Shown here in pieces: positions 43,949-53,800 of a stretch of DNA of 64,000 bases. The DNA comes from an uncultured Prevotella sp. GTDB taxonomy: Bacteria > Bacteroidota > Bacteroidia > Bacteroidales > Bacteroidaceae. Position numbers and translations under genes: made by a program. The DNA lies in assembly GCA_944320235.1 (NCBI GenBank), contig CALUGQ010000004.1, positions 1 through 64,000 of the forward strand, in the 5' to 3' direction. The notes under the pieces were generated by a model. That model was not told the DNA's origin. It saw only the letters and a list, made by a program, of their open reading frames with translations, and ran no database searches. Numbering within the stretch: position 1 is the stretch's first letter; each line of letters opens with the position of its first letter.

Positions 43949-44270
43949 ACTCACCACGAGCTTCAAGAAAGCGTATAAGAAGCTCAGCAAGAAATACCGT
44001 TCGCTTGAAAGTGATGTCGATGCCCTTGCGGCCCAGCTCAGTGAAAACCCATATACGGGTGCCGACCTCGGGGGCGGCGTCCGCAAGGTGCGCATGGCCA
44101 TAAGCGACAAAGGCAAGGGCAAGAGCGGCGGCGCGCGCGTGATAACCTACACCGTGTAGGTGGACGAGGCGAGCGGCACGGTCACCCTGCTCACCATCTA
44201 CGACAAGGGAGAACGCGAGTCGATAACCAGCCGCGAGATAGGTTTGCTGCTCGCCGAAGCCGGGCAGTGA
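43932..44270 (+). pseudogene. RelE/ParE-type toxin interrupted by an in-frame TAG
   Basis: The frame begins MSYIVKLTTSFKKAYKKLSK and continues to GGARVITYTV, then hits TAG at 44157-44159. Without that codon it continues in the same frame as VDEASGTVTLLTIYDKGERE ... EIGLLLAEAGQ to a TGA at 44268. The joined sequence is a complete RelE-like fold of about 112 residues whose last two strands and C-terminal helix lie after the TAG. The 75-residue product would lack part of the catalytic face. This is a nonsense mutation, a sequencing error, or (less likely) readthrough. Confidence 0.78.
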
Positions 44271-44322
44271 GCAGCCGCATGGAGGCAATGGCTGTATGCA
44301 GCCGCGCCCCCGGCAGGGCAGG

Positions 44323-44410
44323 AGGCATCGTTCTGCGCTGCGGAACAGGCCGTCCGGCACGCCGTAACGGCCCGTTTGGGAACGCAAAACGGCCCATATT
44401 GCCAACTGCC
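44323..44410. repeat. 22-bp-period palindrome array H (about 4 units)
   Basis: Unit starts at 44323, 44345, 44367 and 44389. Cores are AGGCATCGTT, ACAGGCCGTC, ACGGCCCGTT and ACGGCCCATA. It is followed by GCCTGGCTGCCAATGG. It lies between the toxin remnant and the pectate-lyase-like gene. Confidence 0.8.
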
Positions 44411-44501
44411 TGGCTGCCAATGGATTAAGAACACGGAAAAACAGCCTTGGCGAAGGCTCGCAAAAGCATAAAAAACGATACTAACTAAAAACAATGCTGA
44501 A

Positions 44502-46166
44502 ATGAAACACAACTTGGAAAAGATGCTTGCGGTGGCGGCCTTGGCCCTCGCCGCGACTCCATTGTGCGCGCAATACCCGCAGCTCACGCCCGAGGCGCAG
44601 CTTAAGGCCGACTCGCTGGAGGCGGCCTGGCAGGCGCGCTCCGACTCGGCATGGCGCGTGGCCCTGCCAACGGTGATGGCCGAGGCCCGGCAGGGCCGCC
44701 CATACGTGCCGTGGGCCTCGCGCCCATACGACCTGCCGCAGGCCGGCATACCGGCCTTCCCCGGGGCGGAGGGCGGCGGAATGTACACCCCCGGCGGGCG
44801 CGGAGGCCGCGTGCTCACCGTCACGACCCTGGCCGACAGCGGCCCCGGCTCGCTGCGATGGGCCTGCGAACAGGGCGGCGCACGCATAGTGGTGTTCAAC
44901 GTCAGCGGCGTGATACGTCTCGCCTCGCCCATCAGCGTGCGCGCCCCTTACATCACCATAGCCGGGCAGACGGCCCCGGGCGACGGCGTGTGCGTGGCGG
45001 GCGAGTCGTTCCTCATCGACACGCACGACGTCATCATCCGCCACATGCGCTTCCGCCGGGGCTCCACCTCGCTGCTGCGGCGCGACGACGCGCTCGGGGG
45101 CAATCCCGTGGGCAACATCATCATCGACCACTGCTCGTGCCAGTGGGGGCTCGACGAGAACCTCTCCATCTACCGCCACACGTGGCCGCTCAGGGGCGAG
45201 AAGCGCGAGAAGCTGCCCACGGTCAACGTGACCGTGCAGGACTGCATATCGGCCAAGGCCCTCGACACGTGGAACCACGCCTTCGGCAGCACCCTCGGGG
45301 GCGAGAACTGCACCTTCGTGCGCAACCTCTGGGCTTGCAACACGGGGCGCAACCCGAGCATAGGATGGAACGGCGTGTTCAACTTCGTGAACAACGTGGT
45401 GTACAACTGGCGCCACCGCACTGCCGACGGCGGCGACTACCGGGCCATGTACAACATGGTGAACAACTACTACAAGCCCGGGCCGGCCACGCCGCGCAGC
45501 GGCTCGGTGGCCTGCCGCATACTGCGGGCCGACGCCTCTGCGCTGCCCGGAGGGCAGGCGTGCCACGGGCGGGTGTACGCCGCTGGCAACGTGGTTGAGG
45601 GCAACAGCCGCGTAACGGCCGACAACTGGGACGGAGGGGTGCAGGTGGAAGGCGGCGCAGCCGACTCGCTCATGGCCCTGGTGCGCGCCCGCGAGCCTTT
45701 CCCCATGCCTGAGGTCAGGGTGATGGAGGCCACCGAAGCGTATGCGTATGTGCTGGCCAACGCCGGCGCCACGCGCCCGCGGCGCGACCGCATAGACAGC
45801 ATCGTGGTCGAGGAGGTGCGCACGGGCGTGGCATACGTTCCCGACGGCATCCCCGCCGGGGCGCAGGGCGACATGTGGGGGCTGGCACCCGAGTCGCAGG
45901 ACAGCACGGGCCACTTCCGCCACCGCCGGCTCAAGGCCGACTCTTACCGCCAGGGCATCATCACCGACCCAGCGCAGATGGGCGGCCTGCCGAGCTACCA
46001 AGGGCAGCCGCGCACCGACACCGACGGCGACGGGATGCCCGACGACTGGGAGCGCGCCCACGGCCTGGACCCAGACGACCCTGCCGACAATGCGCTCGAC
46101 GGCACCGGCGACGGCTACACCAACATAGAGAAATACATCAACGGACTGGCCGACGGCAAGTGGTGA
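44502..46166 (+). CDS. Pectate-lyase-like secreted protein (PL1-type beta-helix)
   Basis: A 554-residue secreted protein with signal peptide ending PLCAQ. The mature N-terminal region leads into AFPGAEGGGMYTPGGRGG and VLTVTTLADSGPGSLRWACE, the usual opening of family 1-like pectate lyases in Bacteroidetes, then beta-helix coils (VIIRHMRFRRGSTS; IIIDHCSCQWGLDENLSIYR; FNFVNNVVYNWRHR). The C-terminal DTDGDGMPDDWERAHGLDPD and GYTNIEKYINGL resemble calcium-binding thrombospondin-3/dockerin-like tails. It should cleave pectate by beta-elimination; the products could feed the KduI/KduD step encoded at 56540-58228. Confidence 0.85.
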   Translation: MKHNLEKMLAVAALALAATPLCAQYPQLTPEAQLKADSLEAAWQARSDSAWRVALPTVMAEARQGRPYVPWASRPYDLPQAGIPAFPGAEGGGMYTPGGRGGRVLTVTTLADSGPGSLRWACEQGGARIVVFNVSGVIRLASPISVRAPYITIAGQTAPGDGVCVAGESFLIDTHDVIIRHMRFRRGSTSLLRRDDALGGNPVGNIIIDHCSCQWGLDENLSIYRHTWPLRGEKREKLPTVNVTVQDCISAKALDTWNHAFGSTLGGENCTFVRNLWACNTGRNPSIGWNGVFNFVNNVVYNWRHRTADGGDYRAMYNMVNNYYKPGPATPRSGSVACRILRADASALPGGQACHGRVYAAGNVVEGNSRVTADNWDGGVQVEGGAADSLMALVRAREPFPMPEVRVMEATEAYAYVLANAGATRPRRDRIDSIVVEEVRTGVAYVPDGIPAGAQGDMWGLAPESQDSTGHFRHRRLKADSYRQGIITDPAQMGGLPSYQGQPRTDTDGDGMPDDWERAHGLDPDDPADNALDGTGDGYTNIEKYINGLADGKW

Positions 46167-46206
46167 GCGGGCCTCGAAGCAACGGGCTTCACGTGGCATG
46201 GAGCAA

Positions 46207-46262
46207 AACAAGGAAGCACGCAGCCGTGGCAGGTTCAGCCACGGCTGCATGCTTCCTTTGTT
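46207..46262. terminator. Long stem-loop terminator after the pectate-lyase-like gene
   Basis: GGAAGCACGCAGCCGTGGC and GCCACGGCTGCATGCTTCC pair over 19 positions with one mismatch around a 7-base loop, flanked by AACAA and TTTGTT. It can work in both directions. Confidence 0.8.
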
Positions 46263-46289
46263 CTTGAGCTCTTGATTCTTGGTTCCTCA

Positions 46290-46440
46290 TCACTCCGGCC
46301 AGCAGGGGGCGAGGTCTTTGGCCTCCCTGCCGTCCACGAACACGCGCAGGCCGGGGCGTTGCACCCAAGGCAGCTGCGAGCTTGCTTGCGCGGAGTCGTA
46401 TACCTCGCGGAAAGCATGATATATGCAGGACCGGCAAAAG
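46290..46440 (-). pseudogene. Possible gene fragment trapped between two terminators
   Basis: On the reverse strand a frame ending at 46290 reads YHAFREVYDSAQASSQLPWV and RPGLRVFVDGREAKDLAPCW, which looks like the C-terminal end of a real protein. Upstream it runs into a terminator hairpin at 46460-46495 and has no plausible start or promoter. I read it as a 5'-truncated remnant; it could also be chance coding potential. Confidence 0.3.
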
Positions 46441-46459
46441 ATAATTGCATCCAGATTGC

Positions 46460-46495
46460 AAAAAGTCAGCGGCTTGGACGGGCCGCTGACTTTTT
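46460..46495. terminator. Perfect 14-bp bidirectional terminator
   Basis: AAAAAGTCAGCGGC and GCCGCTGACTTTTT are perfect inverted copies around an 8-base loop, giving a T run on both strands. Confidence 0.8.
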
Positions 46496-46702
46496 GTCTT
46501 GAGTCCCTGGTGGCAGCCTTTTGCGTGCTGTCCATCCCTGTTTTTCTCATTCGATGTTATTTTCCCTGCGGTTTGCCTGGGTATTCATAAAGGCAAAACA
46601 ATGTTAAATACAACGTCGCCTGCGCAAGTATTTCCCATTTCCCGGTTGTTATGGTTGAGTACTCACAAACAGAATTAACAAACAAACTGATTAAAAAGAA
46701 GT

Positions 46703-47338
46703 ATGAAAATGTACGAAAAGAAAGTTTCTGGTGTGTTTATCGCAATGGCGTGCTGCCTGTTCAGCTTTGCGTTTGTTGCCTGTGATGACGATGATAATAA
46801 CGGATACAATGGCAATCCTCTCTCAGTGACAGCCGTAAGGGGTGAGTATGCCGGTGCCACCATCAAGGCCGGCGACGCTGACACTACAGTGACAGTTAGC
46901 GTCAATGCCGACTCAGTCAAGATAGCCGACTTCCCCGTTGACGGCATAGTGGCTGCGGTTGTGCCTTCGGCCGACCTTTCCGAGGCGTTGTCTTCCGTTG
47001 GCAGTGTTCCGTTCGCTGCCGGATATGATGGCAGTGTCATAGGCACCAACATTGTAATGCCCATGGTTGCCGACTCGTTGCAGTTCACTGTCACTGCCGC
47101 CGGGCAGGAGCATAGCGTCAAGGTAGGCTTCGCTGCCGACGCTTCCGGTTTGTATTCAGGTTCTGACAGCACTTTCACTTTCACGGCAAGTGCCGAGACC
47201 GTAATCTTTGACGGCGATACAGTCAAGACATTCTCGCCCATAGAGTACGTATTGTCGCCCGCAAAGAAAGGCGTGGCAGGCGGTGACGGTGAAGCCGATG
47301 TGCCGTCTGACGGCGAGGGCGACGTTGCCGGCGAGTAA
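46703..47338 (+). CDS. DUF4840-like surface lipoprotein
   Basis: A 211-residue lipoprotein: signal peptide with lipobox FVAC (Cys 27) followed by DDDDNN, a strong surface-export signal. The mature part reads as beta-strands (VTAVRGEYAGATIKAGDA; LQFTVTAAGQEHSVKVGF) and ends in an acidic Gly-rich tail (GGDGEADVPSDGEGDVAGE). This fits the DUF4840 lipoproteins of Bacteroidales, function unknown. It stands alone between terminators and the GH35 gene. Confidence 0.75.
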   Translation: MKMYEKKVSGVFIAMACCLFSFAFVACDDDDNNGYNGNPLSVTAVRGEYAGATIKAGDADTTVTVSVNADSVKIADFPVDGIVAAVVPSADLSEALSSVGSVPFAAGYDGSVIGTNIVMPMVADSLQFTVTAAGQEHSVKVGFAADASGLYSGSDSTFTFTASAETVIFDGDTVKTFSPIEYVLSPAKKGVAGGDGEADVPSDGEGDVAGE

Positions 47339-47543
47339 TGTTCGGGCCGTGCGTCGGCCCATGCTCTGGTGATTTTTTACTGGCGTGGCTTTGTTATACA
47401 CGTCATTTTCTCAATTTCAAACCAGGTTTTGCGGAGGGTGGCCTGCGTGAGCAGGCGAGACCTTCCGCTTTTTTTGTGCAGTTGCCGTTATGCCTTTGCC
47501 CATTTTCGCGGGCCTTTTCCTTCCTGTAACCGAATAATATTCT

Positions 47544-47573
47544 TATCTTTGCATAAGATAAGCTGCACTCGGG
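47544..47573 (+). promoter_or_regulatory. First copy of the promoter-associated repeat
   Basis: TATCTTTG (47544-47551) lies inside an inverted repeat CTTATCTT/AAGATAAG (47542-47562) and is followed by GCTGCACTCGG. No good -33. Confidence 0.5.
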
Positions 47574-47609
47574 AAATTGAGAACAAGTTCTCTTTCCTCT
47601 CGTTTGCGG

Positions 47610-47640
47610 TATCTTTGCAGACAGATAAGCTGCGCCCGGC
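47610..47640 (+). promoter_or_regulatory. Second copy of the promoter-associated repeat
   Basis: TATCTTTGCAGACAGATAAG followed by GCTGCGCCCGG repeats the upstream copy 66 bases away. It is the closer box, about 95 bases before the GH35 ATG. Confidence 0.5.
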
Positions 47641-47710
47641 AGTCCATTCCCCATTGATTGCGCCTGCCGGTGCTGCCTTTCGTGACGACGAACCTATAAA
47701 CAAAATCATA

Positions 47711-50065
47711 ATGAAACTACAAAGAGAACTTGCAGCGATGGCCCTGGCCGCGCTGCTGTCGGTTGTGCCGGCCGTTGCCGGCGCGGCCAAGGGCGGCACG
47801 TTCGCTGCCGGCGACAAGACATTCCTGCTCAACGGAGAGCCTTTCGTGGTGAAGGCAGCCGAGCTGCATTACCCGCGCATACCCCGCCCATACTGGGAGC
47901 ACCGCATCAAGATGTGCCGTGCGCTGGGCATGAACACCATCTGCATGTACGTGTTCTGGAACATCCACGAGCAGCGCGAGGGCGAATTCGACTTCACCGG
48001 GCAGAACGACATAGCCGAGTTCTGCCGCCTGGCGCAGAAGAACGGGATGTACGTCATAGTGCGCCCCGGCCCTTACGTGTGCGCAGAGTGGGAGATGGGC
48101 GGCCTGCCGTGGTGGCTGCTGAAGAAGAAAGACATACGCCTGCGCGAGCAAGACCCATACTTCATGGAGTGCGTGGGCCGCTTCATGCACAAGGTTGGCG
48201 AGCAGCTCGCGCCGCTGACGATACAGAACGGGGGCCCAATAATAATGGTGCAGGTGGAGAACGAGTACGGTTCTTACGGCCAGGACAAGGCTTACGTGTC
48301 GGCCATACGCGACTCCGTGCGTGCCGCTGGCTTCGGCGACGTGGCCCTGTTTCAGTGCGACTGGGCCAGCAACTTCACCAAGAACGGCCTTGACGACCTT
48401 GTGTGGACGATGAACTTCGGCACCGGCGCCAACATCGACGACCAGTTCAAGAAGCTCCGCGAGCTTCGCCCCGAGTCGCCGCTCATGTGCTCCGAGTATT
48501 GGAGCGGGTGGTTTGACAAGTGGGGGGCGCGCCACGAGACCCGCCCGGCGGAGCGCATGGTGAGGGGCATCGACGAGATGCTCTCCAAGGGAATCTCATT
48601 CTCGCTCTACATGACTCACGGCGGAACGTCGTTCGGCCACTGGGCCGGCGCAAACTCGCCCGGCTTCCAGCCCGACGTGACATCCTACGACTACGACGCG
48701 CCGATAAACGAGTATGGCCTGGCAACGGAGAAATACTACAAGCTGCGCGAGGTGATGCAGAAGTACAGCGACAAGAAGCTGCCCGCCGTGCCGAAGCCCG
48801 CCGCCGACATAATCACGGTGCCGCAGTTTGAGCTGGCCGACTTCGAGCCGCTGATGACCGCCGCCGACACCACCATCGCGAGCCGCGAGCCGCTCACCTT
48901 CGAGCAGATGGACATGGGGTGGGGCGTGGTGAACTACAGCACCATCCTGCCCGAGATAACGACCAAGAGCGTGCTCACCATCGACGAGGCGCACGACTAC
49001 GCCCAGGTGTTCATCGACCGTAAGTACGTCGGGACGATAGACCGCGTGCAGCGCCAACGTTCGCTCACCCTGCCGCCAGTGAAGCGTGGGCAGACGCTCG
49101 CCGTGCTCGTGGAGGGCATGGGGCGCATCAACTTCGGCCGCGCCATCAACGACCCGAAGGGCATCACCGGCCCCGTGACGCTGAAGGCCGAGATTGACGG
49201 CGACGAGGTTACGTGGAACCTGAAGGACTGGGCCTGCGAGCGCATACCCGACACCTACGCCGCCGCTCGCGCCGCCGTGGACAACACTATCAGCAAGGAC
49301 GTGGAGGTGATGTCCCATCCCGAAGGCCGCCGGGGCTACTACCGCGGCTGGTTCACGCTCAAGAAGACCGGCGACACGTTCCTTAACATGGAGGCTTTCG
49401 GCAAGGGGCTGGTCTACGTGAACGGCCACGCCATAGGCCGCTACTGGAGCATCGGCCCGCAGCAGACGCTCTACGTGCCGGGCTGCTGGCTCAAGAAGGG
49501 CAAGAACGAGGTGATAGTGCTCGACATCGTAGGCCCGAAGGCCACCCCGGTGTGCTTCGGCCAGGCCGAGCCGGAGATTAACAAGCTCAACGTAACACGC
49601 CCCGCCACCCACCGCAAGCCCGGCGAGACGCTCGACACCAAGTCGCTGCCGCTGGCCGCCGAAGGCTCGTTTGCGCCCGGCAACGGCTGGCAGACGGTGA
49701 AGCTCGCTTCGCCTAAGAAGGGCCGCTACGTGGCCATAGAGGGCCTCAATGCCCACGATGGCAAGCAGCTGGCCGCCATAGCCGAACTTTACGTGCTCGA
49801 CGCTGCGGGCAAGCGGCTAAGCCGCGAGCCGTGGACGGTGAAGTACGCCGACAGCGAGGACGTCTCCGGCGGCAACTACATGGCCGACAAGGTGTTCGAC
49901 CTGCAGGAGTCAACCTACTGGCAGACCGACCGCCGGGCGAAATATCCGCACGTGATAGTGATAGACCTCGGCTCCGAGCAGACCGTCACGGCGGTGGAAT
50001 ACTTGCCACGCGCCGAGCAGGGCGCGCCCGCCGGGCTGAAGGACTACCGCGTTTACGTTTACTGA
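47711..50065 (+). CDS. Beta-galactosidase, glycoside hydrolase family 35
   Basis: A 784-residue secreted or periplasmic enzyme with signal peptide (LAALLSVVPAVAGAA). The catalytic TIM barrel shows AELHYPRIPRPYWEHRIKM, YVFWNIHEQREGEFDFTG, RPGPYVCAEWEMGGLPWWL, the acid/base motif QVENEYGSYG (183-187 region) and the nucleophile in MCSEYWSGWFD (Glu 262). Beta-sandwich domains follow, with a C-terminal discoidin-like (F5/8 type C) region (MADKVFDLQESTYWQTD; HVIVIDLG). It releases terminal beta-galactose from plant or host glycans. The start at 47711 opens the signal peptide; the longer frame from 47369 is not used. Confidence 0.94.
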   Translation: MKLQRELAAMALAALLSVVPAVAGAAKGGTFAAGDKTFLLNGEPFVVKAAELHYPRIPRPYWEHRIKMCRALGMNTICMYVFWNIHEQREGEFDFTGQNDIAEFCRLAQKNGMYVIVRPGPYVCAEWEMGGLPWWLLKKKDIRLREQDPYFMECVGRFMHKVGEQLAPLTIQNGGPIIMVQVENEYGSYGQDKAYVSAIRDSVRAAGFGDVALFQCDWASNFTKNGLDDLVWTMNFGTGANIDDQFKKLRELRPESPLMCSEYWSGWFDKWGARHETRPAERMVRGIDEMLSKGISFSLYMTHGGTSFGHWAGANSPGFQPDVTSYDYDAPINEYGLATEKYYKLREVMQKYSDKKLPAVPKPAADIITVPQFELADFEPLMTAADTTIASREPLTFEQMDMGWGVVNYSTILPEITTKSVLTIDEAHDYAQVFIDRKYVGTIDRVQRQRSLTLPPVKRGQTLAVLVEGMGRINFGRAINDPKGITGPVTLKAEIDGDEVTWNLKDWACERIPDTYAAARAAVDNTISKDVEVMSHPEGRRGYYRGWFTLKKTGDTFLNMEAFGKGLVYVNGHAIGRYWSIGPQQTLYVPGCWLKKGKNEVIVLDIVGPKATPVCFGQAEPEINKLNVTRPATHRKPGETLDTKSLPLAAEGSFAPGNGWQTVKLASPKKGRYVAIEGLNAHDGKQLAAIAELYVLDAAGKRLSREPWTVKYADSEDVSGGNYMADKVFDLQESTYWQTDRRAKYPHVIVIDLGSEQTVTAVEYLPRAEQGAPAGLKDYRVYVY

Positions 50066-50163
50066 TTGTGGCCTGGCTTTAGCCGTATGACGTTTCTGCG
50101 GCTGCGGCTGTGGCCCCCGCGGCCCGCAATTCGCCGCGTGGCGTGTGTTTACAGTGTGTGTAT

Positions 50164-50211
50164 GGCGTGTCCGCCATTCCGCCATGGCCATGGCGGAATG
50201 GCGGACACGCC
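50164..50211. terminator. 48-bp perfect palindrome, likely terminator of the GH35 gene
   Basis: GGCGTGTCCGCCATTCC with GCCATGG forms the 24-base left arm (50164-50187), which is mirrored exactly by the right arm (50188-50211), with no spacer. TTTTAT follows. In RNA it would give a very stable hairpin. Confidence 0.75.
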
Positions 50212-50730
50212 TTTTATCATCCCAAATGGTATGATATTTTGCCTGACTCACGAAAATCCTTATCCCCGGCCCTGCGTGTTCCCTTGTTGCTTCGGGCTGT
50301 TTGCAATCGCCTTAAGCAACAGGGGAGGGCGTGACAGGACGATGTAAACCAAGGTGTTTGGCAAATTGCCGGCATCCATTTTTATGCCATCGGCGCAAAT
50401 GAATCGCGGCCTTTGCTAACGACCTGGCATTCAGCGTATTGCGAAACGTGCCGTTTCGCAGTACGAGACGGCGCGTTTCGGCCCTTGAAACAGGCCATGT
50501 TGGAGTCCACAGCGTGCTGTTTGGCGGCATTGCAAGTCGTGTGTAGGAACAAGGAGCATGGCTTCAGGCTGATTAGCCTTAGCCTTGCACGGGGCTTCAC
50601 TCGGGGTAAGTGGTGCTGTCAGCCGGCTTTCTCCCTGGGTTGCCAGCTGTGCTTTCGTCATGGCGGCAAGCCAGCCGGCTGCCGGCGCCACGGAATGCTG
50701 CCGGTGCCGGTGGTTATTGGGATGGTATGC
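50212..50730. other. About 520-bp non-coding spacer between convergent genes
   Basis: It contains array I and otherwise no gene-like frame. GH35 and secDF converge here, each with its own terminator. Confidence 0.6.
50446..50511. repeat. 22-bp-period palindrome array I (3 units)
   Basis: Unit starts at 50446, 50468 and 50490. Cores are ACGTGCCGTT, ACGGCGCGTT and ACAGGCCATG. A CTGGCATTCA word one period upstream (50424) may be a worn unit. Confidence 0.72.
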
Positions 50731-50766
50731 AAAAAAAACGTCCACCCTATTCACATAGAGCGGACG
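50731..50766 (-). terminator. Intrinsic terminator of secDF
   Basis: On the reverse strand CGTCC pairs with GGACG and, inside, CTAT with ATAG, followed by eight T. It begins 46 bases after the secDF stop. Confidence 0.8.
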
Positions 50767-50811
50767 CCACAGTTATATATGAATCGTATTAGTTATTCAC
50801 TTTTTTTTCCG

Positions 50812-53800
50812 TCAAGCCTTAGCCTCGGCCACGGGGGCGTTGGCGTTGCGCAGCTTCTTGCCCATGGTGAAGTAGGCCACGGGGGCTGCGATGAAGATTG
50901 ACGAGAACGTACCGAACACGATGCCGAGGATCATAGCCAGCGAGAAGCTGCGGATGCTCTCACCTCCGAAGAAGATGATTATGAGCAGCACGAGCAGCGT
51001 GGCCGAGCCGGTGTTGATGGTACGGGCCAGCGTCTGGTTGAGCGAGTCGTTGAACAATGCCCAGAGGTTGCGCTTGGTGTACAGGTGCATGTTCTCGCGT
51101 ATTCGGTCGAATACCACCACCTTGTCGTTGATGGAGTAACCGATGACGGTCAAGATGGCTCCGATGAAAGTCTGGTCAATCTCCATCGACATGGGCAGCA
51201 CGCCCCAGAGCAGCGAGTAGACGCCGAGCACGAAGAGCGTGTCGAGGGCCAGTGCCACCGTTGAGCCGAGCGAGAAGGCCACGTTGCGGAAGCGCAACAG
51301 GATGTAGAGGAAGATGGCGATGATGGCTATCACCACGCTGACGATGGCGCCGTAGGTGATGTCCTTGGCTACGGCCGGGCCTACCTTCGAGCTGCTGATG
51401 ATGGAGCCGCCCGCGCGCACGTCGGGGTTCTTGAAGGCGTTGACGTCCTTCTGCGTGACGAGCCCTGCGGCGTGGAGCTTCTGGTAGAGAATGTTCTCAA
51501 TCTCGTTGTCCACGTCGGGGTTGTTTGACTCTATCTTGTAGTTGGTGGTCACGCGGATGGTGTGCTTGTCGGTGCCGAGGGCTATGGCGCTGCACGTGGC
51601 CTCGCCGAAGGCTCCCTGGAGCACCTCGCGCACGCTCTCAGGCTCAACGGGCTGCTCGAACTGCAGCACGTAGTTGCGGCCGCCGGTGAAGTCGATGCCC
51701 TCGCTGAAGCCGCGCACGGCGAAGCTGCCGATGAACACTATCGAGATTATGGCCCATGTGGCGAACGAAGCCTTGTACTTGCCCATGAAGTTGATCTTGG
51801 TGTTCTGCAGCATGTTGCGCGATATGGCTGTGGTGAAGGTAAGGTTGAGCCACTTGTCGCGCTTGAGCTGGTGGTCGTACACCATGCGGGTCATGTATAC
51901 GGCTGTGAAGAACGAGCAGCACAAGCCGATGATGAACGTGGTGGCGAAGCCGCGGATGGGGCCTGTGCCGAACACGAAGAGGATTACGCCGGTAATGATC
52001 GAAGTGAGGTTGGAGTCGAAGATGGCCGAGAAGGCGTTGGTGTAGCCTCGGTTGATGGCCTCCTTCACGCCGATGCCGTTGGCCAGCTCCTCCTTGGCGC
52101 GCTCATGTATGAGCACGTTGGCGTCTACGGCCATTCCCAGCGAGAGGAGCAGACCGGCTATGCCCGGCATGGTGAGCACCGACTGGAACGAGGTCATGAT
52201 GCCGAGCGTGAAGAAGAGGTTGAACAGCAAGGCCATGTTGGCCACCATGCCCGGTATGAAGTTGTAGAGCACAATGAGGTATGCCATGAGCACGATGAAG
52301 GCGATGACGAACGACACGAAGCCTTGCTCGATTGACTCCATTCCGAGCGACGGGCCTACCACCTCTTCCTGCACGATGCGGGTCGGTGCGGGCATCTTTC
52401 CGGAGTTGAGCGTGTTGGCAAGGTCCTTGGTCTCCTCGATGGTGAAGTTTCCGGTTATCTCGGAGTTGCCGCCTGAGATTTCGCTGTTCACGCGCGGGGC
52501 GCTGTATACGGTGCCGTCGAGCACGATGGCTATGGCGCGGCCTATGTTGGCCTTGGTGAGCTGTGCCCAGCGGCGTGCGCCGTCGCTGTTCATCTGCATG
52601 GTAACGCAGGGCTGGCCCATCTGGGTGTAGCTGTCGCGGGCAGAGGTGATGACGTTGCCCTCAAGCGGGGCGCGGCCCGACGGCTCGGTGACCTTGATGG
52701 CGTGGAGCTCGAAGATGGTTGCGGTCTTGTCGAACTCTACGGCCTTTGCGCTCCAGAGCAGCTTCAGGTCGGCGGGCAGCACCTGGCGTGCGATGTCAGA
52801 GTAGATAATCTTGTTCACCTCGGCGGTGTCGCGGGCAGAGGCATAGCCCACCACGCTGAGGCTCTGGCCCTGCACGGGCTGGAACACGGCGAGGAGCGGG
52901 TTCTGCCTGCGCAGCTGCTCAGCCTCGGCCGATGCTCCCTTGGCGTCGGCTTTCTGGGCTGTCCCCTTTGAGGCGAGCGCGGCGGCGAGTGATGCCTTTG
53001 CTGTGTCGGCCGGGGCAGCCTCAGCCTTTGTCGTGTCGGCGGGGGCGGTGGCTGCTGCCGTGGTGTCGAGGGCTGCGTAACGCTGGTTGAGCTGCATCAG
53101 CGCAGGCAATACTTCCTGGCTGTTGTATGTCTCCCAGAACTCGAGGTTGGCGCTTCCCTGGAGGAGCTTGCGCACGCGCTCGGGCTCCTTGATGCCCGGC
53201 ATCTCGACCATGATGCGGCCCGTCTGGCCCTCCATCTTCTGGATGTTTGGCTGCACGACGCCGAACTTGTCGATACGGTTGCGCACCACGTTGAACGAGT
53301 TGTCAACGGCCGACTGCACCTCGGCGCGCAGCGCGCGCTCCACCTCGGCGTCGGTGCTCTGGGTGCTCACCTTGCCCTTCATCTGCTGCGTGGCGAAGAT
53401 TTCGGCCAGGCGGCGGCCCGGGGCGTTCTTGTGGAAGCTCTTCACGAAGAGGGAGATGAAGTCGTCCTGGCTTGTCTCTTCCTCCTGGCGGGCCTCAGCC
53501 ATCGACTTGGTGAAGGCTGGGTCGGTCTTGTGGTCGGCCAGCACGGCAATGACGTCGGGCACCGACACTTCGAGCACTACGTTCATACCGCCCTTGAGGT
53601 CGAGTCCAAGGCCGATCTCCATCTCGCGGCACTGCTTCAGCGAGTAGATGCCGAGGTACACTTTCTCGTTCATGATCGAGTCAAGGTATTCTTGCCCTGC
53701 CTCTTCGCCCATGGCAGCAGCCTTGTTTTCATAGTGGCTGGTGACGAACGAGAAGGAGAGGTAGAATATGCACACGAGCACGAGCAGGAGTGTGATAAAC

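Larger units (their letters stand above)
47339..47710. other. 372-bp leader region of the GH35 gene with a duplicated promoter motif
   Basis: Two copies of TATCTTTGCA followed closely by AGATAAGCTGC lie at 47544-47573 and 47610-47640. The frame is open through this region from 47369, but the translation is not protein-like and the GH35 signal peptide starts at 47711. Confidence 0.6.

Noticed and set aside
47369-47710. An upstream extension of the GH35 protein
   Set aside because: It contains promoter-like repeats and non-protein-like sequence, and would hide the signal peptide.
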